Positions 1 through 11,689 of a DNA stretch of 64,000 bases are shown here, piece after piece. The notes under the pieces were generated by a model. The model had not been told where the DNA came from and did no database searches. It worked only from the letters and a program-made list of their open reading frames with translations. Both the position numbers and the translations under genes were made by a program. The stretch lies in the NCBI GenBank assembly GCA_000499405.2, contig HG738138.1, forward strand, positions 13,827,208 to 13,891,207, read 5' to 3'. The stretch comes from Onchocerca volvulus. Taxonomy: Eukaryota > Nematoda > Chromadorea > Rhabditida > Onchocercidae. Every line of letters begins with the position of its first letter. The first letter of the stretch is position 1.

Positions 1-473
1 TAAACTTTTTTATTAAGCTAATTTTTATAGTTTCATCATAAGTATATTTCTGCGGAAGATAATAAGTCGCTGATTTGATGAAAGATTCTGATATTGCGAC
101 GAATTAAGAATAAACGGGGAGTGGAAAAATCGTGTATCACGTACGTAAACTATATTGTAATATATATGAAAGTTATTGCTATTCCGGTGTTTTTCCATCA
201 TCCATTTCCTTGATATTAATGCAATTATTACTACTATACAACACTTAGAAATTAATTACTGAATATATATCTTAAATTCAATTCAAATGTAAAAAGAAGT
301 CTGCTGTTGAGATAATAATTTTTCGATAGTAACTTTTCTATAAGATGAAATACGAATATTTTTCAGTAATCAAAAAGCAAAATATTTTCAACTCCTACTT
401 TTTTCCCTTTTCCAATTTAAATTTTGCTAATAACTATTTGCTAGCTTCATGATCATATAAGAATGAACACGTC

Positions 474-587
474 ATGAAAATCTTCGATATCATTTTACTT
501 ATTTCACTTATTATTCCCATGAATACGATACTTGCACTGATTGCTATTTATTCATATGACAGAAAAAGAATTTGGAGAAAAAAATAA
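474..587 (+). CDS. candidate membrane micro-ORF, 37 aa
   Basis: An ATG at 474 opens a 37-codon frame ending in TAA at 585-587. The product is almost one hydrophobic segment (MKIFDIILLISLIIP at the start) followed by a strongly basic tail (DRKRIWRKK). That is the layout of a single-pass membrane micropeptide or of the first helix of a receptor exon. A five-codon ATG frame lies just upstream (464-478) and overlaps the start. There is no recognised homologue, no conserved domain and no clear splice partner. A frame of this length can arise by chance in such DNA, so this is only a candidate. Confidence 0.2.
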   Translation: MKIFDIILLISLIIPMNTILALIAIYSYDRKRIWRKK

Positions 588-2440
588 TATTCATCCTTAA
601 TTATTGATAAATAAAGCTATCATGAAGGAACTAATGATTGTCACAAGCATGGTAGAGGTGACACTATCCCGTGTGTTTGGCATAATTGTTTCTAATTGGA
701 TTAATTATAGATAAATCAAATTAAAATAAAAAAGAAACGAATCAGAAAAGCAAAAATGTACACATTTCAATTATTATGGAAGCTTATAATAGGGAAGAAT
801 ATTAAAAAAGCTTTTTTTTTTAGATTATTAGAAAATAAGATTTATAACAAGTTATTCTTGTTAGAATTAATATGAATGAAGTAATTAATGAAGAAAATTA
901 GCCTCTCCATTCATAATTATAAAATTAAACTTAGCTCAAAATAGTATTTCGAATGAATTATCCGCTGCAATATATTCATTTAACTATTAAGCTAATTTTT
1001 TAGCTTTCTTTTTTTCTCATTTTGCCATGAACTAGTTTCTAATAATCTAAAATTTATTCTTAAGATGTCTAAAAAACTTCATTTACATTAATAATATTAT
1101 TGTAATAAAAGCTTGTAATATAAAGGATATTATAATGGAAGCTTATAATATAAAAAATATATTCTGGAAATAAGAGTAATAAATATAAAAACTAGATAAA
1201 GAAATAAAAAATTAGTAAATGGAGGAATTTCATTCCTTGATTATATATATCGCTTACTCTACTGTAATTTATTACTAAATATAATTATCAAACAAATATT
1301 CAAATTATTAATTTTTATCGTTATGGTCTTACCGATTATAATTTTTTTCGACCGAATTTATCTTTTTTATTTTTTCAATTTTCAATTTACAGATTTTGAA
1401 TTCGATTTTGCTAAAAACATTGTTGTTATTATTATTTACTTTATATCAATTACTCATAAGCAATGGTTTTTACATAAGGACAAGCATCAACTACTAGATT
1501 AGAGATATAACAAATAATAATGAATTCTAACAACGCTTGGACTGATTTTATTTAAAATTTATCCAATTTTAGCCAAATAGAATGGTTATTTAATTTTTTA
1601 TTGCCAGATAATAGACTAAGATGTAATCTATTAGATTCAACCAAATGAAATGAAACAAATGATTGATAAGGCTTTTGAAATTTCATTTTTATACTTCAAG
1701 TCTGAAAAATGGCAAATTTAATGAAATGGAATAAATAATGAATAATGCGGAAAATTAGGTTGCGCTATGATCAAAGTTATCTATGAATATTTCTTGGAAA
1801 TGATATAAATTATTTATAGCTGTAAACAGTGGAATATTAAACTAATTCAATGAGAATGCTATTATGAGTGGCAAGAAAAAAGCAAGTATTGAGAGTTGAT
1901 ATAGAAATGATAAATAATATAATGATTAACATAGCATGATTGGAAATTTTAGCGGTAGATGAAACGAAGTCAATCTTTCCTTTTTTTCCTCTTTTCATTT
2001 CAACCACTCAATCCTAAATGGATTTCTGTTGGATTTTTTCATTCAATTATCTATATTGAAAGAATTAAAATCATCCGAGTATTTCATATTATTGTCTTTT
2101 AAATTGATCAATTGAGTGGTCAATTGGTTATTTATAGTTTCTGCAGTTCGTGATTATTGTTAGCTTATGCAGTTTAATTAAAAAATAGATAGGGGAGAGA
2201 ACAAAAATTGCGAGGAAAATGATAAGATGAGGGAAATTTATTACTTTCGACAAGATACTTCAGGAAATATTCCCAAAATCAAACGAAACTTTAATTATAA
2301 AATGTTTTAAATAAATATTTGTCTCTTCAGAAATTTAGTAGAGCATTTAGTCTTCCAAATTATTGCAATAATAGTGATAGTAGCATACCTAATCTAAATA
2401 TATTCTATTAGTGCTAGGTTGATTATATAATAAGAAAGAT

Positions 2441-2608
2441 TTATCTATAAAAGAACTGAATTAGTTTTAAGAACAAAAATGCCAGGTAATGAGTATCAAA
2501 CAAAATATTCCGCAACCCAAAAGATGCAATTGTTGAAATTGCAATAAACAGAACTGGAAATTCCAGCAATGCCTGAACACTCACAGTTAAAACTTCAAAA
2601 AATTCCAT
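2441..2608 (-). CDS. candidate small membrane ORF, 55 aa
   Basis: On the minus strand an ATG at 2608 opens a 55-residue frame ending in TAA at 2441. The product is hydrophobic, with one or two potential membrane segments (around EFPVLFIAISTIASFG and HYLAFLFLKLIQFFYR). It has several G/C-ending codons (TTG, CTG, CAG, CGG), which is unusual against the local AT bias. An in-frame TAG lies just upstream, and an AG there (GTAG|AAAATT on the minus strand) could be a splice acceptor. It could therefore be a stand-alone micro-ORF or the last exon of a seven-helix receptor. No family is recognised. Confidence 0.3.
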   Translation of the reverse strand: MEFFEVLTVSVQALLEFPVLFIAISTIASFGLRNILFDTHYLAFLFLKLIQFFYR

Positions 2609-3320
2609 TCGTAGAAAAATTTTCTACTAAATCCTAACTTCAATTTTTTCCGCAGTGAAATATTTATATTTATGGTCATATGACAAGAAAATGAAAAAGA
2701 AACGAAAGAAAAAATAACAAAAAGTGAGAGAAAGTTCATTTTATTCAGAAAATTTTAACTGATGGAATTTTTATATTTAAATTTTATTAAATTTTTATGC
2801 AGTCATTGGATCTAATTTTCTCCTCCTTCCTACTCCCTTACATCTCTTCTACCAGGAATATGTGAATTGAACTTATTTTCCATCAAATATGAAAATTCCC
2901 ATCTATATACATACATATGTTTAGAAAGGAAGTTTTAACATACTGAAAATTAACTAAAGTGCAGTAAAAACTTAATTAATTTGCATTTTTTTCCTTTTTG
3001 CAGAGAAATCTCGAAAATTAAAGCTGTCATCGGAGGCCGTTTTTTTCCTTTTATTCTGAATTGTTTACCATTTATTGGTGATTAAAGTTCAGTATCATCA
3101 ACGACAGTTTGTAATAGAAAAATAATTTCTCTTTTTGATAACTCAAATCAGTGTGCATCTACTGGCTAAATGCAAATATTAGCTTAAGCTTAAATTATCT
3201 CAAGTAAAAAAATTGACAGATAAACATTTATTTTAATACGAATATTAATGTGAGTTAAATGCAAAATAGTAGTTTAAAATTAGTTTAAATTGAAAAAAAA
3301 AAAAGAAATTTTAGAGGAAA

Positions 3321-5719
3321 ATGAAGAAGTCTGCAGCAAGCATTTCATCGATATCAAAAGTATCATTAGCTTCAACTAGTAACGGTGCCGCTATACCACG
3401 ATCTCTATCACATAAAAGTGATGTGCAGGTGATAAAGTTAATTTGTAGACGGATACTTTTATTGCAGTAAAACAGCTGCTTTTAAATTTTGATATATTGA
3501 ATATTTTTACATATATAAATATGCTTTATGTATTGTTATTAAGTAACTGCTAAAAATCTATTCACAAAAACTCAAAAAATTGAAATAATTGATTACATAA
3601 AACATTTGAAATTAATGAAAAAGAAGAAAGTATTGGTTATTAGAAAAAATTTCATCTAACAGCTTAAATTATTGTTTTAAAGGCGAAATAAAAAATGGTA
3701 TTTTATAAGAAATGAAAATATTCCAATTAAAAAATATTCAATCAAGACCTAAAATATGGATAATAAGGCATTATTCCCCAACTTTTTAAATATCTTTTAA
3801 CCTTCCGGTTTCGAAAGATGAACAAGAAAATAGCCTGAAATGGAAGCTCGGACGGAATACATTTATGAAGCTGATAAATTTTCCATGTAAATTTAAATTT
3901 ATGCCATTTGTTTCTTTTTTGACCTTTCGTTCTTCTTTTTGCTTTTTAATTTACCATAATATTTAGTATTTTTTATTTCTGATAAAAATTCTCTTTCTTC
4001 GATTTATTGGAAATTAAACAAGAATAATCCCAAACATATTCTTATGAATGGAATTCGTAATAATTGTTTTTTTTTTAAACTGCCTATTGTTCATTTCAAA
4101 TTTCGTTATTTTCAGTTAAAGTTTTAGCATGATGATGAATCCTTTATATGCAAGAAAAATGTTCGATCAAAATAATTTCAGATACATTTCAATTTTATGC
4201 ATCAATTCCAGCTAATAAGTAAGCAGTCGGTAATGGAATACTAAATTCGGGATTATTTTTTAATTAATTCCAATTTTAATAATTTCAAAAAGCTTAAAGA
4301 ACTAGTTGCGAAATGCGAAAAAGATATCGAACTACGATTAACGGTGACATTGCTACAAGACCTTGATGTAAGGATTATAAATTTTTGATTCAAATTATAA
4401 CTATAATGCTGAGAGAATAGAAATATCAATTCATTCTTACAAAATCAGAAATTAATCGAAATTTTATGTTTGAATATCGCATTTCTTCGATTAACGAAGT
4501 ATTTTTGATATATGTATTATTAAATTTATTATATTAGCAGGCACTTTTTTTTTTTTTGAGACATTAAAAAGAGCCCGTGATAAATACTATCAGTACACAG
4601 GAGCGCAAAATGATAAGTTTGATAAACAAATTAAATTGCTGAATGATATAAAAACAATGGTTTGTTTATTATTATCAGAAATATTTTATCATATTTTGTC
4701 ACATTTCAAATTTTTTAAAATGGTAGTATGATTTTTCCTCACCAACTCTTGACTCCTTTTTTCTCCTCTTTGTCCATAATTTTCTCTTTTTCTCGCCTTT
4801 TTCCTTTTTTTTCCCTGAAATTGACAAATAGGAAAAATGAATGAAATCAGCAAAAATTGTTAAAATTTTGAATTCGAAGAAATTCCTGAAACTTATAATT
4901 TATTTTCTTTTTTAATCGAAATTTCATTTTCTTGACATTTTTGCGCAGCACATTCAAGGAAAAAATGTTAAAAATAGACTTGTTGAAGTTTCATTTATTC
5001 GGCTGATGTCATTTGCAAATGGGAAAATTTTTTTCTGCAATTTGATCAAAAAGCCGATAATTGAATAGAAAAAAAAAGGGCAAGAAAATTAATTTATTAT
5101 TAAAAATTTACTACAAGACAAAAAAATTTAACTTTTAAGTCATAGTTTTATTCATACTAAGTGATTATTTATATTGCAAAACTTTGTGTTTTTTCATCTT
5201 TCTTTCCATTTTTCAACTTTCTCTTTGATTCTTTTTCCACTAATTTTTTGTTTTCAAATTTCTTTGTCAATAAACTATAAATTTTTTTTTCTGTTTTGAT
5301 CTCAATCAATTATTTGCGATAAAAAATTTATTTTTCCACTTGACAAACCGATTTGTGATCACACTTTTTTTCTGAATAGCAACTACAACAAAGTTTTAAC
5401 AATTGTTGATTTTGCTAAGAAAAAAATAAAGAAAAGTTTCAAAAGTTGCTGAACTTACTGGAAAAAGAAATTTTCATGCATATATTAGCTTCAGATCATT
5501 GGCCAAATGACAAAATGTAGTTAAACTGAGTCATTTTTTCCTTTTGAAACTTTTTAGATATAATCATTAAGCCGTGTTGCAAAGTTTAAGCAGTTTTCGT
5601 GACTACAGCAAATAACAGAACTAACCAATAAAGTACGCCGATTAAGTAACATATTCAAAAATATTGATGCCACACTATCCGTGATCAATGCCAAATTGCA
5701 TGATATTGTCAATTATTAA
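3321..5719 (+). CDS. small coiled-coil protein, 4 exons (BLOC-1/BORC-like size and shape)
   Basis: Proposed exons are 3321-3428, 4293-4367, 4561-4659 and 5609-5719. All junctions are phase 0, giving about 130 residues. The N-terminus is a Ser/Ala-rich low-complexity arm (MKKSAASISSISKVSLAS). The rest is charged, heptad-like helix: LKELVAKCEKDIELRL, TLKRARDKYYQYTGAQND, then ITELTNKVRRLSNIFKNID to the stop. The small size, absence of a signal peptide and helical C-terminus resemble subunits of the BLOC-1 and BORC lysosome-positioning complexes (snapin-type proteins), but no specific member could be assigned. The acceptors of exons 2 and 3 (TTTCAAAAAG and TTTTTGAG) are weak. The intron of about 950 bases before the last exon could hide another exon. 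That the exons are coding is moderately supported; the function is a guess. Confidence 0.5.
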
Positions 5720-6058
5720 GCACAAAAAAAAATTTTTGCAAAATTTTATTGAAGAAACTTGTGCGATTTTTCAATTTAAGGTGATAATATTGTTATAAAA
5801 GATGAAATTATTTAGCGTTTTTTTTTGAAAATTAATTTAATTATCGCATATTGTTGCTGCAGCTATTTATGATCGAATGTTGATGAAATAGTTTATCATT
5901 TTATAAGTAGTTATGTCAACTACTTACTGGAAAATGATTAAATGTCCTTTCTTTCTATCTATGAAAGATAGTATTGTTAGTGTCACAATAATAAGTTGAA
6001 AGGTCTTTTTTTGTAAACTAGTCGCTTTTCTTTTCTTTTTTTTTTCACTTTTTTTATA

Positions 6059-6285
6059 GCGTGAAACGTGTCATCTGTGATTTTACCTCAGAACTAAAAA
6101 ATTCTGTTGCATAAAGAATTGACATTTAAATGTTCTGATTAACATCGCCTTAGGATAAAATTAAATTATTGATCGCTTGAAACGTGTCATTTGCGATTTT
6201 GCTTAACGATTCAAAGATTCTTCGAACAAAGAATTAACATTCGAATATTTCTGATTAATGTCGCAGAAAATGAATTATTGATTTG
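6059..6285. repeat. diverged tandem duplication, ~115-bp unit x2
   Basis: Two adjacent copies start near 6059 and 6174. Both contain TGAAACGTGTCAT, then TG(T/C)GATTTT, a shared AAAGAATT(G/A)ACATT block, TCTGATTAA(C/T)(A/G)TCGC and a closing AATTATTGAT. The copies differ by many substitutions and small indels, so the duplication is old. No coding potential is seen in either copy. Confidence 0.7.
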
Positions 6286-6487
6286 ATGGAAGAAAAATTT
6301 GATAATAATATCAGCTTATACGTTTTAGTTTTTGTCACAGTAGCAAACTATATAAAATTATTGTGTCAAGATATGAAGTATTATTTTTAAATATCAAGTT
6401 TTTCATTTCAAAAATTAACTTCAAAGAATTACTGACATTTTTGAATTAACAATAATCTATCATATACATATATGTATAATTTTTTTT

Positions 6488-6531
6488 ATCGATTTCATCT
6501 ATATATATATATATATATGGATGAAATCGAT
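6488..6531. repeat. perfect 12-bp inverted repeat around an AT tract
   Basis: The arm ATCGATTTCATC (6488-6499) and its exact reverse complement GATGAAATCGAT (6520-6531) flank a 20-base alternating AT tract. The whole unit can extrude as a cruciform. It most likely arose by local inversion-type slippage; no function is implied. Confidence 0.75.
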
Positions 6532-7148
6532 TAATGCAAAAATCCAAACATTGATTGAGGGGAATTAATCAAATTTAATTGAGCTTATCAATCAAAGAAA
6601 AAAAAAACCAATAATCAGTCGATTTAGTAAACGAATGATTTAACAATTCTTCGTATGTTATTTGTCTTGTTTTTGTGATTGCATGAATAAATGGAATTTT
6701 TTTTTTTTTGTCTTTTAAATTTTTTCCAAAAAATTATCAAGTCTACTTTGTTTATTCCTTTTTTTTTTTTATGCGTGGACGACATTTTTTCTTTCCCGTT
6801 TTTGTTATGATTTTATTTTAGGCTAAATGCAAAATTTTTTAAATTTAAATGTGCATTTACAGCGTTTATATTTGTCGCTTTGACTGCTGATAAGATTAAT
6901 GACTTCGATGTATCCCACAGATTTTTGGAATTGTTAGCATATCATAAAAAAATTTGCATCGAATCAATATGACACTCAAAAGAATAAGTGAAAAATTAAA
7001 AAAACAAAAAACAGAGAGTAAGCAGTTATCGAGTAAGCTAATCATCAATCATTATCAAATGATCCTTCGAAACTTGAGCTGAAGTTTTTCAAATTTTCGA
7101 AATCTTTTTTCCTCTTCATTTATATGTATATATACATTTTTTTCTGGC

Positions 7149-7250
7149 GTTAACTCTCAAAATATTCATTTTTAAAAGCAGCTAACTCCTTAAATATTCA
7201 ACTTCTGAGACAGCAAACTCTTCAAATATTTAACTTCTCAAACATATCAC
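7149..7250. repeat. degenerate ~33-bp tandem repeat
   Basis: Three diverged units start near 7149, 7182 and 7213. Each carries a version of (G/C)(T/C)(T/A)AACTC followed by AAATATT(C/T)A and a C/A-rich tail. The last unit runs into the left arm of the long palindrome at 7225-7430, whose right arm contains a reversed relative of the same motif. Confidence 0.5.
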
Positions 7251-7430
7251 ATGAAAGATGTGTCCACTGAACAAATAATATCTTTTAAATGTCGACTGTT
7301 GGCTACTCCAGCTTTGAAGTAGCTAAATGTTAGCTACTTCAAAGTTGAAGTAGCCAACAGTCGACATTTAAAAGATATTATTTGTTCATTGAATACACCT
7401 TTTATGAAATATTTTTGAGAACTAACTTTC
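7225..7430. repeat. long near-perfect palindrome (foldback)
   Basis: The core arms are 7254-7326 and 7330-7402, about 73 bp each, separated by only three bases. Within the core most positions pair. The stretch containing TCTTTTAAATGTCGACTG and its complement is perfect, and only a few mismatches fall in the rest. Weaker complementarity continues outward to about 7225 and 7430. The transcript of either strand would form one long hairpin. It lacks recognisable transposon ends, so it may be a foldback MITE or a template-switch inversion. Confidence 0.85.
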
Positions 7431-10400
7431 AAAAATTTCCGAACATCTCAACATCCGTGTATTTTTGTTCCTTTCTCTTTTCTTTCATTTTACTATTTTC
7501 ATTTTAAATCCTTATAAAATCTCTAGGATTATAGTATAGAATGAAAGAATAAATTCTACTTTATTATAACCTTTATAGCCTTAATCTGGAAATGATTTAA
7601 TATGAAATATACAATTCTAATCTTTTAACAGTACTTTATATATTCAGTAATAACTAAACAAATAAGTAGTATGAAATAACCGATCAAGTTTGGTAAGTTT
7701 ATTAGTATATTTATATTCGTGCATTACTGACTCATTCAATTTCTCACTGCTTTGTTTTCTTTTATTAATTTTTTTAAAAACATTTAATTTTTATTTGTTC
7801 AAGTAATTTCAATCAATAATTGATTAATTGAAATGATTGATATAGGAAGTAGTTCGTCGCACTAAAAGACCTTTTTAAATATTTTTTTAAATTATATCTG
7901 AGTGTTAACTTTCTTTGCTTTAGAAACATAGCTTTTTTCCCTTTTTGTTAATATCTATGTTTTTCAATTTTGAATTCAAATTTTATGGAAGCATAATTTT
8001 TCTTTTAAATATTCTCTTCTCTCATTAGTTTTATTTTGTTCTTACTTCATTTATCAATTTTTACTTTGTTTTGTTTTATTTATTTTATATTAGAAGATTA
8101 AAAAATTTTTTTAGTGTATTTATTTATTCAGTGATCATTTGTCACTTGTAATTTATCTTTTTTTTCTCCATAAATATCACCAGTACTATTTGGAATTAGC
8201 ATAATTTGGTAAAAAAATTTTTCTTAATTTGATAATTCTTAACTATAGCTACGAATACTTCTAAACTTTGAAAGAGTTCCAAATTATTTTGCACACTAAA
8301 TACTGACAATAGCACTGTGTAATCTTAACTAAGGATACTAAATTCAAAATTGTAATTTAAAATATCTTTATTTTTCATCCTAATACTAAAAATATATTAT
8401 GATTCAAAACATAAATAGGACAAAAGGAAGATAAAAAAGTTGGAAAATATTTTCAATTTTTTTTTTTGCCATGGGAAAACATTTTCTTACTTGGCTAATT
8501 AATTACAGTAAGCTATGTTATCAGTGTTATATTTTGCCTTGTTATGAATTTGTGCTTTTCAGTAAAATTCATAATAATATGTCGGTAATAGCAAAATTCA
8601 ATATAGAAGTAAAAAAAAAATATTCCAGTCGAAGTTATCATTTAAAAAAAAATTCAAAGTAAGTAGGCTAAATTAAAAAAAAAAAAAAACTTTGATTGAA
8701 TTAAGAAGAAAGCATGAGTTTGGAGGAGGAAAAGGAACAAACAACTCTTTCAAGTTACTTAAAATTGCTGTTTTATTTACTTTGGTTTCAAATTGATTGA
8801 TTCATTTTGCTGCATTTCATTTTCTTCTTTTTCCTTTGTTTTAGGATTATATTATAGTAATATGATAATTTCATATGAATTAATAAAATAAATATAATCG
8901 AGTATAAATAAATAACCTAAATATATTTGAATGAATACCAGTGAATAATTTGCATAAATTAAGATGAATATAAGTGAATACGTAAATAAGTCTTAAAAAT
9001 GGTAAGAAAATTGAAGCTAACAGCGAAATATGTTTAACATCACAATTTATGCTTGTTTGGCAAAAATTTTCATAGTATTTAGAAATAAATTTATTAATTT
9101 ATGCTATTATAAATTTATTAATACATATTACTTAAGATTTAGGAAATAATTAGATTTTGAAAAATTATGAAAGATCTGCGACACATTATTTTGAAATTTT
9201 AGCTTTATGAAAGTTTTTATCCATTATATAATGCTTAGAATGTGTTGCTGTTAGCAAAAATAATTTTCAGTGGTAATTTAAAAAAAAAAAAATGATTATC
9301 TCAAAGTCCAGATATTAATTGATAAGATCTACTCCCATAATATTTGGAAATATCTCTGAAAAACTCATTTAGACTTAAAAAAAAAGAAAACAAAAATAGC
9401 AGTAGAATCGATATAATATGAAAACATTTAATTTTGCCATTATCTGAGAAAAATATTAATTATTTTACAATTATTTGATATTAATGATACTCAATTTTTA
9501 GCTCAATTTTCGATTTACTATGATGATAACCAATTTTCTATATTCTGCTTTTACAATTTTTATATCATTTGACATTAAAGTTTCCAATTTTTCCTGCTTC
9601 GTGTTTATAATCTTAATCTTATTTGTTTTTAAATATTTAATTCTTGATATTCTGTACAATATGCCAAAATAATTCATTCAGTCCATCTTCTAAGCTTTTA
9701 TTTCCCATAGTCATCATATATATATTCCTAATCGTTTTCACACAAGTTTTAGATTAAACAGAAAATTTAGAATTTCCGAAGTGTATCATCTCTTTCTTAT
9801 CACATTCCAATCATTTTTGATTTAATAAAGACCAAATAACAGCTTAATACATAATTGTAATGCAAACTTAATAATTAATCCGATTTTTATTATTCTGATT
9901 AATACTTTATCGTTATCCAGTTCCATTATTCTGCTTATATTATCATCCAATTTTAATTTTCGATTTCTTTTTCTTTGCCAAATCATTATATTCTTTCTTC
10001 GTTCGCTTTTTTATCATCTTCCACCATGATTTTTTTTTTGGAATACATGTATATTCTTTTTTATTTTTTATATATATATATTTTTTATGTCTAAATTCGT
10101 ATTTAACTATGCTTGTCATCAAGTATTTAATTTCGAAAATCTCCAACTGAATAAATTTTTTTTCAATGTCTTCTTTTAACAGTTCATTCCTGTCTGTCAT
10201 ATAAATCTGTTCCTTTCTTTTTCGTTCTTGACTTACTTCAATAATTTATTCTTCGAATATATTTGTGATAGCCAAATTATAAGTATAATTTTTAAAAATA
10301 CAGAAAGACTATGTTACCTGATAATGAAAACTTCTATAAGTATAGTAATTAACATATCAAATGGATCAAAAGAAGATAGAAAAAATAGGGAACAAATTTC

Positions 10401-10987
10401 TTTTCAAAAGATTTTCCTTATTGCTATATTTGGATCATTTTTGATTGATAATTAGTTAACTGATTCCGTATATTTAGCAATATTATTTATGATGTCTTTT
10501 TTCGATTTTTTTTTTTTTGTGCTTAAAATTTGTTACAATATTGTTAAAGTAATAATGCAATAGTGAGCTTGTTATATTCAAAATTTTCGGCAGATTTTGA
10601 GAAATATTCTTGCAATGGTGCTAGGCTCAATAATACTGGGCTTCTTTCTCCTTTCCATTATTAAATGCGCTGAAATAATAGTCTAGCGTTATGCTAATAT
10701 AATTAAGGCGAATAAATTATATCCATGGTACCTGCGATAAATGAAGCAGGAATGTATTATGATTGCTTAAATTCTACCTCTGATAATTGTTATCTTACTA
10801 TACAAAATAAAAAAACATCTTTCTTGACTACAATCGTAATCATAATACTTAATACTTGTCATCTGCTCAAATTCTTGGCTAAGTACTTTTAGTTTTATAG
10901 GAGTTTTTGCAACATTATTTGGAAATAAATGAACATTTTTGCATAACATTAAGATAAAAGATTTTGTTAAATTATAATTATTGCTAA

Positions 10988-11030
10988 CTAGTTGGACCCA
11001 GCCACGCTTTGCGTGTTCGACTTCAGCTAA
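10988..11030 (+). mobile_element. Helitron-type 3' terminus (hairpin plus CTAA)
   Basis: A stem CACGC-TTT-GCGTG at 11003-11015 is followed by TTCGACTTCAG and then CTAA at 11027-11030. A GC-rich hairpin about ten bases before a terminal CTRR is the classic 3' end of a Helitron. The next bases (TCTATATCAATAAAAATG from 11031) match the 5' terminal motif of the element to the right. Another CTAG occurs at 10988-10991. This looks like the tail of one copy butted against the head of another. Confidence 0.6.
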
Positions 11031-11689
11031 TCTATATCAATAAAAATGTCAATGTTCATTTGTTCGAAATCTGAAACCTCCGAAAGTTTTTAAAACGTTC
11101 CTTATCTATATTAATTCAAAATCTTAGATATCGTAAAGTCCATACCTATTGTTTCGAAATTTTTTGGCACAACGTTGCTTTCGAATACGCGCATGTTTTT
11201 ATACTCGCGTTTCTGTAGCTCACTCTGATTAAGATAAAAAAAGAAAAGAAAGCATGTGTTTCTAGTATTGAAGAAAACTGATACTTTGTAGTTTGTTTGG
11301 ATTGGAGATTGATTCTTGCTATTATGATTCGGCTAGGTCAGCAATAGGTGTGAGGAAGTTTTTTGTGTCTTATGTGGCAGAGATGAATATTGTTGAGAAA
11401 GGTTTTATTGATTGATGAAGAGTGATTCTTCGTAACAAACAATTATCAGAGAACATCCAAGCAAGTTGATCACTGGGTTATTCTTTCATTTGTCGCTGAG
11501 AGAGACATTGTTGCTAATGTTGCGTCGCTTTGAACTTTCAAACTGAAACCCTTCAAACTCCGAACTTTTGCTGTTGTTGCGTTCGATCTTTGTCCTTTGT
11601 TTATGAATTAGAGCGTTTCGGTGATAAATATGTTTGTCGTCACTTTGAAACTATGTCGCATCACTTTACCTTTAGTATTTTTTGATCAG

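Larger units (their letters stand above)
1..3320. other. AT-rich non-coding stretch
   Basis: This is very AT-rich DNA with many short homopolymer runs. No conserved gene was recognised. Two short open frames with hydrophobic products (474-587 on + and 2441-2608 on -) are listed separately as weak candidates. The remainder may be intergenic or intronic sequence of a gene extending beyond the left edge. Confidence 0.6.
5720..10987. other. intergenic region rich in small repeats
   Basis: No gene could be supported across these 5.3 kb. Short open frames at 8471-8662 (+), 9943-10200 (-), 10228-10455 (+) and 10767-10949 (-) are Lys/Ile/Asn-rich, as expected of random AT-rich DNA. The structured parts are a diverged tandem duplication (6059-6285), a small AT hairpin (6488-6531), a degenerate ~33-bp repeat (7149-7250) and a long palindrome (7225-7430), each listed separately. 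Confidence 0.6.

Noticed and set aside
7225..7430. Palindrome as a microRNA precursor
   Set aside because: A 73-bp stem with a three-base loop is too long and too tightly closed for a typical animal pre-microRNA, so it is reported as a foldback instead.
9943..10200. 85-codon minus-strand frame rich in Lys and Ile
   Set aside because: Composition matches translated A-runs and no domain or neighbouring exon was found.
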